Assembly (NCBI GenBank): GCA_022818135.1
Contig: JAFMSR010000017.1
Span: 5,805,176-5,869,175 of the forward strand
DNA from: Saxidomus purpurata
Lineage: Eukaryota > Mollusca > Bivalvia > Venerida > Veneridae
Reading direction: 5' to 3'
Length of the DNA stretch: 64,000 nt
The position numbers and the translations under genes are program-made. Numbering within the stretch: the stretch's first letter is position 1; each line of letters begins with the position of its first letter. Below the pieces are notes generated by a model. It was not told the DNA's origin. It saw nothing but the letters and a program-made list of their open reading frames with translations, and made no database searches. Below, in pieces: positions 48,123-58,499 of this stretch.

Positions 48123-50375
48123 ATGAGTAAAGTGCCAGCTTTGTCACTCATAAAAGAAGAGCCGTATAAAATTCCGGTTGTCATAGCAACCGAAGAGTCC
48201 TTGCGAGGATATGCTACCAAAGTAACAGATTTTGAAAAGGTCAAGGTCGAAAAGACGCCCTGGCCAATGCAAGGTAGTTCTTATTAAGTACATGTATTTG
48301 CAATATCATGACTTTATATATTTAAAGAAGCATAAGTAAACCTTAATTATTAAGCATTTCGCTCTGAAAACACTGCCTCCACGTGCTATCACTGTAATTA
48401 AAAAAATGTTGCGTGTATAGATATAAATATCTATAAGAAATAGTTTTACATACATTTTATAATCTACCAGAGGCGGTCGGAAAATATGTGGACTTTTCGT
48501 GAGCATCTCTTTCCATGTACATAAGCAATTCTATACATGAGCGAAAACTACATTGCTTTCGTGAATAGACCGGACCGATTGTTTTCAATGAAAAGTTTGT
48601 GTGAACTTTTTATATGTTATTGATACATGAGAGGTTGACCCTAAGTTTGAAGAACAGTTTTCTGTTATTAAAATCCTGCTGACAGAGGATGAAAAGCCTT
48701 TTCATATTTTTAAAAGACTGCAGAAAAAGATTTCGAGATATCTGCAAATCACGTACATGTACTGCATTTTACAACTGCGTTTCTCAGTTTTGCAGCGTTT
48801 CTGACAATCCTTTGGAGGCCCGATAAGGCAGTTATCCCGTCAACGGTTGAAAATGTTGAGGTTTTCTTTATGCACGATCACCGAGTAACAATACAGGAGG
48901 TAACTGATAGGCTTAGAATCAAATAAAACTTTACATGAACAACGGAGCAAGGTAAGTGCGAGATGGGCACCAAGACAGCTGACAACTGACCAAACGGCCA
49001 ATTTATGACTAAGACATAAAATCATTAACCATTTGAGTAGTTTTAATCGGGAGGGTAATGAGGATGCATCATGGCGAACCTTTGATAAAGTTTACTTAGT
49101 GTCAAAATACCTGATAAAGCCTGTATCCACTGTGAAACTGACTCCTCACAAATGGTAAGAACGAGCTAGTTCCCTAACACCGAAAAAAGTCTAAAATGTC
49201 GCTTGTAATGTAATTATAGTTGTTTTCTTTGATGCAAGTGGAATAAGACTTACTCATTTAATGCCAAAAGGTAGAACTGTTACTGCCAAATACTACGTGT
49301 ATTATGAAGCAATTTTTAAGACTTCGTGAAAAACCCAAAGAGTTACGTCCGAGGCTTCTTCATGACAAAACTTTCCCAACACCGTTTCGTCTACAGTGGA
49401 AGTTATACATTCTTTTTAATGATACTTGTTATTACACCCTCCCTAGCCTTGACCTTACCCCCCTGTGACTTTTATTTGTTTCCTGAACTGAAAGTCCGGG
49501 TCCTCTTTGATTGCATCTGTTAAACAGTAAATTAGACTTAAGTTTTCAGAGATTTTCAACGGAGATGATAAAAGTGAAATCTGCAGATTGAGAATACACG
49601 TGTACTTCGAAAAATAGGAAAAATATTTTTTGAAAAACATTTGATACTTTCCGAAAAGTACAAAAAGTCCACATATTTTCCGACTGCCCATCGTAAAACA
49701 TATAAATATGATTGAATCGGAATTGCATCCGTTGTGTTTGGAAATAAATGAAATGATTATGTTCATTTCGTATCCTTTAACAAAGTCTTGGTGAAACGTT
49801 ATATGATTACTGCTGTGTGGTTATTTTGGTTTGCTTGCAGGCGGTTACATTCCTTCATTTGAAGTATGCTATTTTATTTTGAAGGTTGGCGGACGGCTAG
49901 GAAGGGAACGAATATCATACCTGGGGAAGATGGTGGTGAAATTTATTACAAATGGGAAGGCAACACGTACGTCGCCGATAAGATTATTGGGTGCAGAAAT
50001 GAAGTTGGTTACATTCAGAAAAGCTCCTTACCTGTCGAGCAATCATCTTTATCAAGAGAACACGTACTTGTTTGGGAAAGTACATATCATCCTGACTGCG
50101 GGGAAGTTTTCTTTCCGAAAGATGGCGATGCGTTTGTGGCTGTCCTTGCTTTACCAGGTGACGATTTAAAACTTGAACATTTTGTGGCTTTCTATTGTGA
50201 CGGAAGTTTTGGGATACAAACGCATCCATATGTGTGGCATCAAGGCATGTATTCGATGAAGAACGGTATGACGTTTCTAGGGAAACAAGGAATGCTACAT
50301 GCATGTGTTTCTGTGAACATTGTAAAGGAATTTGGACGTTTTATATGCGTGCCATTGACAAAAACAGAGGACTAA
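48123..50375 (+). CDS. Ureidoglycolate lyase-like protein, paralogue E (2 exons)
   Basis: Coding exons 48123-48273 and 49885-50375 with a 1611-bp GT-AG intron; 213 aa. Start MSKVPALSL is preferred because ATTTGCCAG just upstream is the likely 5' UTR acceptor; ATGs further upstream (48075, 48102) lie beyond it. Motifs: ATEESLRGYATKVTDF, GWRTARKGT, YHPDCGEVFFP, ALPGDDLKLEHF, FVAFYCDGSFG and HPYVWHQGMY, followed by LGKQGMLHACVSV. It mirrors paralogue A with about 8 replacements. Compared with B, C and D, this pair has Cys for Gly after YHPD and GM for PV after WHQ, so the two gene types may differ in substrate. The intron holds a mariner fossil. A MITE starts 5 bp after the stop and carries the nearest AATAAA (50474-50479). 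Confidence 0.83.
49205..49510 (+). pseudogene. Mariner transposase fossil in paralogue E intron
   Basis: Reads, with frame changes, as FFDASGIRLTHLMPKGRTV, AKYYV, LREKPKELRP, a decayed HD block and then PPCDFYLFPELK, the usual order around the second and third catalytic residues of mariner. Only the middle-to-C-terminal third is recognisable. The left arm keeps the first half (19040-19135), so this insertion predates the duplication. It is a different lineage from the 43.6-kb mariner. Confidence 0.7.
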
Positions 50376-50380
50376 GTATG

Positions 50381-50565
50381 CAGTAAACTCCGTTTATAAC
50401 GAACTCCTTGGAACCATTTAAATGTGTTCCTTATATCCGGAGTTGGTTATATCCGTATAACATTTTCATATAAAATAAAGTAAAAAAAAAAATCGAGCCG
50501 AGAAAATTTGTTCCTTTTATCCGGATTTTCGCTATACCTGGAGTCGTTATATACGGAGTTTACTG
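50381..50565. mobile_element. 185-bp MITE in the 3' UTR of paralogue E
   Basis: Left end CAGTAAACTCCGTTTATAAC and right end (reverse complement) CAGTAAACTCCGTATATAAC are near-perfect inverted repeats. The right flank is TA. Paralogue A's 3' flank is uninterrupted at the same place, so the element is right-arm-specific. It contains AATAAA at 50474-50479 followed by an A run. Confidence 0.85.
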
Positions 50566-51094
50566 TATCATGTTCATGTCTGATATTGTCCGCAGTGTGA
50601 AACAAAGAAAACATGTAATCTGACAGGTCATCTCCCATTCGGGTCACTTCAGCGACCAATGATGTCTGTCATATGGATGGATCCTAGAAGTGATCCATTT
50701 CGTGTAGCGTCTGTTGTCATGTTTATACGAGGACTAAAAGTATAATTTCATATGTTTTATAATTATTATCTTTATATTTATAAAAAATTGTAATGTCTTT
50801 TGTCAATTTACATTAAACATGCATAGAATTCCACTAAGTGTTAAATATGTTGTATATTCCTGGCGTTTCTTGTATGTTTCATCCTCCATAGAACGTTAGC
50901 GTTAGAATTTTTTAAGTTCTGAGTTATATGTCTAACAGTTCAAACTTCCATGGTTCTAAAAACCCGTTTTGACAAAGAGGTTATTTATGCACTTGTGTGA
51001 GTTACTTTGACATTTGATGATTTACTATACTTCCGCCAATTTTCTTGTTCATGGGATACTCTGGTGTCCTTAAAGACTCTTGCTATGGCTGGAT

Positions 51095-52045
51095 TTATCT
51101 AACTTAAAGAAGTCACTTGCTAAAAGTCACCGGCTATCAAAGGCAATCAATGGCTGATAAGGAAATCACTGGTCACTACAGTAAGTCAGTGATTGCCAAT
51201 GAGATCAACTGCTGCTAGTTGCGAAGGGCTTCAACGGAAGCGAAGGAAGTCACTGGTGGCAAGAGGATGCGAATGGTTGCTAAGGAAGTCACTGGTTCCT
51301 AGGGGAATTCACTGGTTGCTACAGGACTAAGATGTTGCTAAGGAAGTAACAGGTTGCTAAGGAAGTCAATGGTTGCTAAGAAGTTCACTGGTTCCTAATG
51401 AGGTCACTAGTTGTTAGGGGAACTCACTGGTTGCTAGGGGACTTAGTTGTTACTAAGGAAGTCAATGGTTGCTTAGAAAGGCACCAGTTCGTAGGGCAGG
51501 TCACTAGTTTTTAGGAGACGGAGATGTTTCTAAGGAGGTCAATGGTTGCTAAGGAAGTCACTAGTTGCAAGGCGAAGTCACTGGTTGCTAAGGAAGTCAC
51601 TGGATGCTAGGGGTACTTCCTTGTTGCTAAAAAAGGCAATGGTTGCTAGGAACAAAGTTGTTGCTTAGGAAGTCAAAGATTGCTAACAAAGTCATTTGTT
51701 CCTAGGGGTTATATTGATGCTAAGGAAGTCAATAGTTGCTAAGAAAGTCACTTGTTCCTAGGGGAAGTCATTGGCTGCTAAGGAAGTCATTGGTTGCTAG
51801 CTGAACCCACTGCTTGTTAGGAGACTAAGCTGTTGCTAAGGACGTCAATGGTTGCTTAGGAAGTCACTGGTTGCTAGGGGACCTCACTGGTTGCTAGGAA
51901 ACTAAGTTGTTGCTAAGGAAATCAACGGTTGTTAAGGAAGTCACTTGTTCCTAGGGGAAGTCACTGGTTGCTAAGGAAGTCACTGTTACTAAGGAAGCCA
52001 CTGGTTGCTAGGTAAGTTCCTTGTTGCTATATGAACTCATTGGAA
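51095..52045 (+). repeat. Degenerate 19-20 bp minisatellite
   Basis: About 950 bp of imperfect units built on AAGGAAGTCACTGGTTGCT with AGGGG- and TTCCTAGG-type variants. It starts about 0.2 kb outside the right palindrome arm. Both strands lack long ORFs and the units have no constant spacers, so it is not CRISPR-like. Confidence 0.9.
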
Positions 52046-52089
52046 GCTAGATAATTCCTTTAACCTTTACTCTTTATACAGTCAAGGGA

Positions 52090-52870
52090 CCCCCAGGGCT
52101 GGGTTAATTTTGACCCCAGGGGTATTATCTAAACAAATTTGGTAGATGTCCACTAGACAATGCTGCAAACAAAATATCTAAGCTCTATACTTGATGATTT
52201 TGGAAAAGAAGATATTAAAGGTTTTTCATATAGGTCTATGTAAAAAAGGTAACCACCTGCGGGGCACTATTGACCACAGGGACAAAATTTGAACCAACTT
52301 GGTAGATGTCCACAAGACAATGCTACTTACTCAATATCTAAGCTGTAGGCCGCGTGGTTTTGGAGAAGAAGGTTTTTAAATGTTTTCCTATATAAGTCTA
52401 TGGTTAACAAGTTTCCCCCGGGCAGAATCAGCATTGACCCCAGGGGCAAGATTTGAACAATTTGTGCGGAGGCCCACTAAGCAATGTTACATGCCAAATA
52501 TCTAACCTCTGGGCTTTGTGGTTTCAGAGAAAGAAGATTTTTCTAAAGAAACGTATGTAAAATCAAGTGACTCCTAGGGTGTAGTCAATTTTGACCTGGG
52601 GGTAATGATTTGAACAATTTTGGTAGAGACCCACTAGACAATGCTTCATGCCAAATGTCTATGCTCTGGGCCTTGCAGTTTTGGAAAAGATTTTTGAAGT
52701 GTTTCGTAATTGTTCCCATAGCAACCAGAGTTCTGCATGGAATAGAATTCTTTGAACAATTTTGGTAGAGCTTCATGCAAGGAACATTTCTGCCAAGTCT
52801 CATCAACATTGCCTTAATGGTTTCAGAGGAGATGTCGTTTGAAGAAAATGGTGGATGTGCTACACTCTTT
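52090..52870 (+). repeat. Satellite of about 165 bp, four units plus tail
   Basis: Units start near 52095, 52265, 52430 and 52580 with a TTGACCCCAGGGG-like word and share TTTGGTAGATGTCCACTAGA, ACAATGCT, CAAATATCTAAGCTCT and TTTTGGAGAAGAAG. A tail ending GAGGAGATGTCGTTTGAAG follows. Unit length and context resemble the bivalve BIV160/pearl-core repeats; that assignment is from memory of the family, not an alignment. Confidence 0.8.
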
Positions 52871-55799
52871 GTACCAGATGAGCTAAAAAAGATATAACTA
52901 ATATTTAGTTAAAATACTTATCAACTTGTACAACTGTAGAAAGAAACTAAATTTACTGTAACTTGCTTCCTGGCATGCAGGTATTATTTACATAAAACAA
53001 TGGAACCAACCCAAACTTCCCAACTGCAAAAATTAAGCAGCCACCTGCCTTAAGCAGCGAAAACTGAAGCGTCCAGATTGCCAATTTATTTTATATAAAA
53101 TACGTCTTTATTTAGCAACTACCTGGTTTAGTAGGCATTCTTTATAAATCCCTTGGCCGGCAGCTTTAACAGTTTTAACTTCATATTTTAATTTACTTGA
53201 TAAATCTGTCAAAATTACCTTAAAATCCTATAATACATCCTAAAAACATGTTTCCAAAATTCTTTAATACAAACCTCTCCCAATTTTACAGCTTTCATTC
53301 GGTGTGAAATGGCCACAAGTGTTCTTGAATAATTATAAGTCATGTTTGTATTGCGGCCTACAAAATAGTGCGTTCAATACATACACGATTACGGTAACCG
53401 TTGACATCCATATTTTTAATGTGCAATGTGTCAGGGACATTCAACATGATGAAAATATGTGACAAACAGAAAATAAATGTGTTAAACCCAAGTTTCTGGC
53501 ACTCTGCATATTCATACAACATGTACTAATAAATATGAAGGTAATGTCCCTCAGGGAGGGGACTTCTTTAAGACTATGAACTCAGAATATGCATTTATTG
53601 GCATGTAAAATACATCAAAGAAAAAGATGAAAAAATTGACCATTTAAACTCTGAACTAGACTGATTTATTTAAAACATTTTGATGTTGTATCTAGAAAAT
53701 CAGCAAATATTCTATCTTGGGGTATTCCTGAAGGCAGCACAGATTAATTTTGTTACATCTGCTGGCTGAAGCACCTTTTCTCCAAGTACTAATCCATCCA
53801 ACTTTTTGCTGAAATAAACAAATTAAAGAGAGTATTCAATAATAACATCTGAAAAACGTCATTAATGTCATGATCCGATATTACAAACCATTGTTTAACA
53901 AAGCTACATGTTGCAATGAATTCAAATGTCTTTGACATCCCGGTATCAATTATTTCATCAATACGGATCACCTTCGGATAATAAAATGGCCTTCTTCCTT
54001 GTGTCAGGTGTCGCTAAAATCTTCGGAGAAATTCAAGAAAGGAAGATTTAGGAATCTGAGCCATCGTTTCTGAAGAGAAAATTGCTTAAGTATTTCGTAA
54101 AAACATACAGGGAATCAAGTCATGCCCTCTGGTGGCCATAATTGTAGCCAAATCAACATCTCTTCACCTATCTTGGTAGGGGGTCACATAATAAATAAGT
54201 ACGCTGTAGTTGTTTTTCGAAATTTGACCAATGTTATTGCTACAAGGAGTTTTCCATACAATAGTAACTTTAAAGGGAACTCGGACTTCTAAAATATTAT
54301 GATTAAACTGTAATTTCATCGACGTTATCTCAACAATTTCTTGATAACGGATGTTGGGTGATGCTAAGAGCCTACAGTAACCATTTCGACAAAATTTAAC
54401 ATTCCGAGGCTTCAAATTGCGTCATAGAATCTTTTATTCCATTTATTTGGTACCTTTCAGAAGTAAAATATTATGTACATGTATATAGTAATAATTAACT
54501 TGTAATCAGTAGATTATATTTTGAAAGATATGAGTGTTATACAAATAAGCACAAACTCATTGAGTACCTTTATGATTCTTTTGACACGTAAATTAAGCCT
54601 CAAAACTTTATAACGTAATTCATTAGCGCAGACAAGGGGTTTATACCAGCCCACTATCTAAACGTTCTGTCTGTTTAGTATTGATTACAAGAAGGAAGCT
54701 TAAGAACATATCAGATTATGAGCAATCTTTTTGGCATTTGATTAAATGTTTTCAGTAACACAAACCACATATCTTGTATATGCGATCCCTGCAAAAACTT
54801 AAGCTACTAATAGCTTTTCGTTTTTAAGTAAATTGTTAAGCAACCAAATAAATTATTCAAAATACAATGGCCACTAGACTGGGAACTATCAAAAACATTA
54901 AACAAATTTTTACACTCGTTATAAAAATCTTTATATTTCACATTTTGTTAATTAAGTAAGCCTCTCAATAAGTCAAGTAGTATTAATAACTTGGCTGTCT
55001 TTTTATAAATAACTACGCGATTCACAAAAGAACTATCTTCTACGGCGTTATAATCAAATAAAGAAACCACAAGGCAAAGTGGTTGAAGCACTAATGTACG
55101 CTGGCAACGCGTGTCTGGTCTGCAATCTCGCACACCTACCTTTTGGCTACTGGCATTTTACACAATTTTGCTAAATAATCATAATCTTTGGACAGTGCTG
55201 ACTGGGTATTGCAGTCAGGTAAAGCAAAATACCAGTATGCATGGGAGTCATACTAGGGTCTTGGTGAATTCAGCAGGGGAGAAATCCCAAGGTCGGCTGC
55301 GACTATAAACAATAAAAAAATCATTATTGAGTACTACTGACCAATATTAAACGGAGATTATTTCAATTTATCTTGTTCAAATTAAAACTGTTCAAGTCTA
55401 AAATGAAGAATTAGATATCACGTTACCTGAAAACCTAAAACCACTCATTATCAAATATTAACTGGTAGATGTTAAAACTTAAACATGCAGTTTTACACGT
55501 ACGCCGTATACATGTATCTGCAGATACCCGGTAAATAGAACTATTATCTGTTGAGGTAGTCTACACAGGTATTTGAACATCGCAGTGAGACGTGGACGGC
55601 AAACAACTCTAAAATGTCAGCCTGTAAAATCAGTTTGCCTTCAAAGTGGGAATAGTGAGACTAATTGTACACCACATAATTGGTTTGACTAAAAAAAAAC
55701 GCAAATGCTATGACAGTATAGTTGTATTGTTTTATTGATCATTTCAAAGTATAGGCGAATTATTAAATTTTACAGAACAAAGAAAGTCGGTGCTCCAAA
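52871..55799. other. Gene-free interval
   Basis: No supported exon in about 2.9 kb. A stretch near 53030-53170 with AAGCAGCCACCTGCCTTAAG resembles the pogo-type MITE family seen at 7952. The last 60 bases before 55800 include TTTTACAG, a possible 5' UTR acceptor for the next gene. Confidence 0.5.
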
Positions 55800-57059
55800 A
55801 TGGGAATAGGTTATTCGCTGTTTTTGGATTATTTTAAAACAACTGAAGACAATTCTGCTACCAAACAAACTGAGACTGTCAAAATTGAAACTTCTTATAC
55901 CCAAACCGAGACTGTGAAAATTGGAACTGTTGATACCCAAACCGAGACTGTGAAAATTGAAACTGTTGATACCCAAACCGAGACTGTGAAAATTGAAACT
56001 GTTGGTGTACAGACTACGGTATCTTCCTCCACAGCTAGTTCACTGCAAGCTTCTTCGAGCGAAGAATTTGAGTACAAGTGTGATGTTTATGACGGTGATT
56101 ATGCAAGGGAAGCGGTTTGTTTTTGCAAAGAATGTCGACAGTACTTGTGTAAGACATGCTCCAAGATCAGCTCTACCAAAAACCATAATAAACTGAGAAA
56201 AGCTGCATTCCGTACAATAAAAAAGACCGATGAACTGGTAGGCTTGTTTAAAACGAAACTGGCCCCTTTGAAGCGAATTCTTCATCTATCTGGAGACGAT
56301 GAATATTTTGCAATATTTGGAATGCACCAGCTTCCTGGACTTGGAAAAACGTGTGTCTTACTACATGACGATTTTGAAAACTATATTGAGGTAGGGTACC
56401 TTCAATCTACAAAAGGTTATTCAAAGGTCCAGAGTATAGCAATATCAAAAATTCCCAGCCATGAAGTGGATGATCTATGTAGCGACTTCATATATTTTGT
56501 CAGACCTGGGAAAAGGCGCGTTTTCATTTATAATGTTGATGATGACATTGTTGAAAAAACATTTTTAACTTGCAATCCGTGTTACAGTATAACCAGGTTT
56601 TACTATGGTTTAGCAGCACTGATACAACATATAAAAGATAGATGGAAAATCCAGTTTTTAACCTATGAAGGGATATTGAAGGAGGAAGTCTGCTTCGATC
56701 AAAATGGTCAACATCTCTTCAAGGATCCAAAGCAGTTAGCTGCAAACCATAATGGAACTGTACTATATGTCTCTGACAGAGGTTACAAGGCAGTCATTGC
56801 TCTCGACACTAGTGGAAATGTGCTGTTCATGATTACGGACGATATGTTTAACTTAGCTCATGGACTTACTTGTGATACAGATGGCAACATTTATGTTGCA
56901 TGCTGGAACAAAATAGTTCAGATCGAAAAGAACGGCCAGAAATGTAAAAAAGTTCAAACCACAGAATGTGACACAAGGTTTATCTGTTACAACAACATAT
57001 CAAAGAAGATGTTTATATCTGATAATCAAAACGTAACAATATACCAATGTTCACAATAA
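55800..57059 (+). CDS. B-box-like / beta-propeller (TRIM-type) protein, single exon
   Basis: 419 aa, intronless coding region. Residues 22-69 are four 12-residue repeats (TQTETVKIETVD type; four 36-bp units at 55863-56006), then a serine-rich linker. Residues 94-131 form a B-box-like zinc site (Cys94, 107, 109, 112, 117, 120 and His129) of the ...CKECRQYLCKTC... form. The expected second Cys of the first pair is absent (CDVY), so zinc binding may be partial. Residues about 165-415 contain propeller-like strands such as NHNGTVLYVSDRGYKAVIAL and CDTDGNIYVACW, typical of NHL-like repeats in TRIM proteins. There is no RING, so ubiquitin ligase activity is doubtful. TTTTACAG upstream suggests a 5' UTR intron. 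AATAAA overlaps the stop codon (57055-57060). Bivalves carry many such genes, often linked to innate immunity; the role here is inferred. Confidence 0.8.
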   Translation: MGIGYSLFLDYFKTTEDNSATKQTETVKIETSYTQTETVKIGTVDTQTETVKIETVDTQTETVKIETVGVQTTVSSSTASSLQASSSEEFEYKCDVYDGDYAREAVCFCKECRQYLCKTCSKISSTKNHNKLRKAAFRTIKKTDELVGLFKTKLAPLKRILHLSGDDEYFAIFGMHQLPGLGKTCVLLHDDFENYIEVGYLQSTKGYSKVQSIAISKIPSHEVDDLCSDFIYFVRPGKRRVFIYNVDDDIVEKTFLTCNPCYSITRFYYGLAALIQHIKDRWKIQFLTYEGILKEEVCFDQNGQHLFKDPKQLAANHNGTVLYVSDRGYKAVIALDTSGNVLFMITDDMFNLAHGLTCDTDGNIYVACWNKIVQIEKNGQKCKKVQTTECDTRFICYNNISKKMFISDNQNVTIYQCSQ

Positions 57060-57397
57060 AACATGTGTAAAGTCTAAAAGCTTGACCTAAACACAATACA
57101 ATTTACTAAAGAAATGTTTTTTAATTCATAATCCCACATACTACTCTTGTAATCACAACTCACTACGCTTAAAGCCTACACATAACCAAAACCAAACTAA
57201 ATGTGCGAGGCTGATCTAAATACTGTTAATTTTCGTAACGTATACAGCATTATGAAGAGCTTGACGAAGTTTTATATTGCGATTTAACAACCTTCTGATC
57301 TTATAAACAGCATTTTAGTTATATACAGATACAGACTAATTACCTAACCATTGTTCCTATTAGACTCCCATCCTCTGTAAGTAACTGCTTATTCACC
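57060..57397. other. Short intergenic stretch
   Basis: AT-rich 3' flank of the TRIM-type gene with no further feature recognised. Confidence 0.5.
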
Positions 57398-57503
57398 AAA
57401 CTAATCCGGTTGGCAGTGGGAATCTTACCATGAACCCTAAATCTGTCAGATGCTTTGAGATTTCAAGTCAGCAACCTGAACCTCTCGACCACAGAGGTTG
57501 CCT
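57398..57503 (-). mobile_element. tRNA-Ser(TGA)-like SINE head
   Basis: On the minus strand TGTGGTCGAGAGGTTCAGGT is followed by GCTGACTTGAAATCTC, which match the A-box/D-arm and anticodon arm of eukaryotic tRNA-Ser(TGA). The B-box region (GGGTTCATGGTAAGATTCCC) is interrupted. It is a degraded serine-tRNA-derived SINE, distinct in anticodon from the head at 34774. Confidence 0.55.
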
Positions 57504-57597
57504 TCAAAACAAATCAAAGTAGAACTAACACTAAAGGTGATGAATATCCGCTGAGCACGCCACTGACACAGTATGTAGCGTTTGATGCTTTAATTAT

Positions 57598-57680
57598 TAA
57601 AGGGGCACTCCCTACATGTGGCAGATTATATTCTCGAAACATAGATTATGAGTTCAATGGACGTAAAATACAATTTCAAA
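57598..57680 (+). repeat. Dispersed repeat with AAAGGGGCACTCCCTAC core
   Basis: Fourth copy of the family described at 16717. Confidence 0.5.
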
Positions 57681-58499
57681 AAATAACCTATAACTATTAA
57701 TCAATATAGAGGCTTTCTGTAGAAATCATATATTACTAATTAAACTCAGTACTTTTGTTAGATATGTAATGAAATGTTTTAACAGAAATTAGCAAGTTAG
57801 TCATTAATCACTTACCTGTTGTATAGATTGTAAAATAATCCATATTCATGTATAATCCATATTCATAATTTTTATGTATGTCTGAAGTTTTTTTTACATC
57901 TTTTCAAAACATCGCTCTATAGTGTCTTTGCTTGCAATGTAGAATATTACTATGATGCACAGATTTTATCAATGAAATTCCTTAGGTCTACAAATGTAAT
58001 GAATTAAGCACGATCATCACGTGCACTCTGAATACTCCTTCAACACCGTAACATGTACTGGTTTTACCAATGACACTATTTTGTCACAACGTTTATGACT
58101 TAGCACGATGTGCTCGTGCAGTAAATTCTCCCAATACCCAGTGATATATTTTGGCTATCTTTTAAGAAGCAAGTACATTAAATTATATTATTTGGTGTAC
58201 ATATGCTATACCAATACCCATGTATATTGGACTTTGTAATATTCTAATGCACATGTTATTGCAAATGTAATTTTGTAATCTGTGTCTGAAATAAAGAAGT
58301 TGTTCTGTTCTGTTCTGTTCTGCAATAAATCACATCCACCCATTAATTGTACAACAACAACTCTACATAGATTATTGAATGGTTTACGGTACTGCAACAT
58401 ATTTTAAACCGCAGATTTTATCGATAATGACTGGGACTGCATAGCTGAAACATTATACTTCAAAAGATGATATCATTTATGTTTTGTTTTTTTAGTTTG
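57681..58499. other. Intergenic, one microsatellite
   Basis: No gene recognised. A (TTCTG)4 run lies at about 58300-58322. Confidence 0.5.

Larger units (their letters stand above)
37448..50925 (+). repeat. Right arm of a giant inverted repeat
   Basis: Mirror of 17872-31082. Right-arm-only sequence relative to the left includes about 37545-38265, a mariner at 43593-44919, a C-rich insert at about 46245-46610 and a MITE at 50381-50565. A 33-bp segment containing AAGGCTATAAAGTAGAAAC is duplicated in tandem at about 38336-38400 here but single on the left. Confidence 0.9.

Noticed and set aside
17872..50925. The palindrome as a simple haplotype duplication in the assembly
   Set aside because: Haplotigs should be in direct order and share outer flanks. 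Here the arms are inverted, the outer flanks are unrelated and each arm has its own insertions. The gap at 31.2 kb still leaves some doubt.
51095..52045. CRISPR-like array
   Set aside because: Units of 19-20 bp are imperfect and contiguous without unique spacers of constant length, and the DNA is animal.
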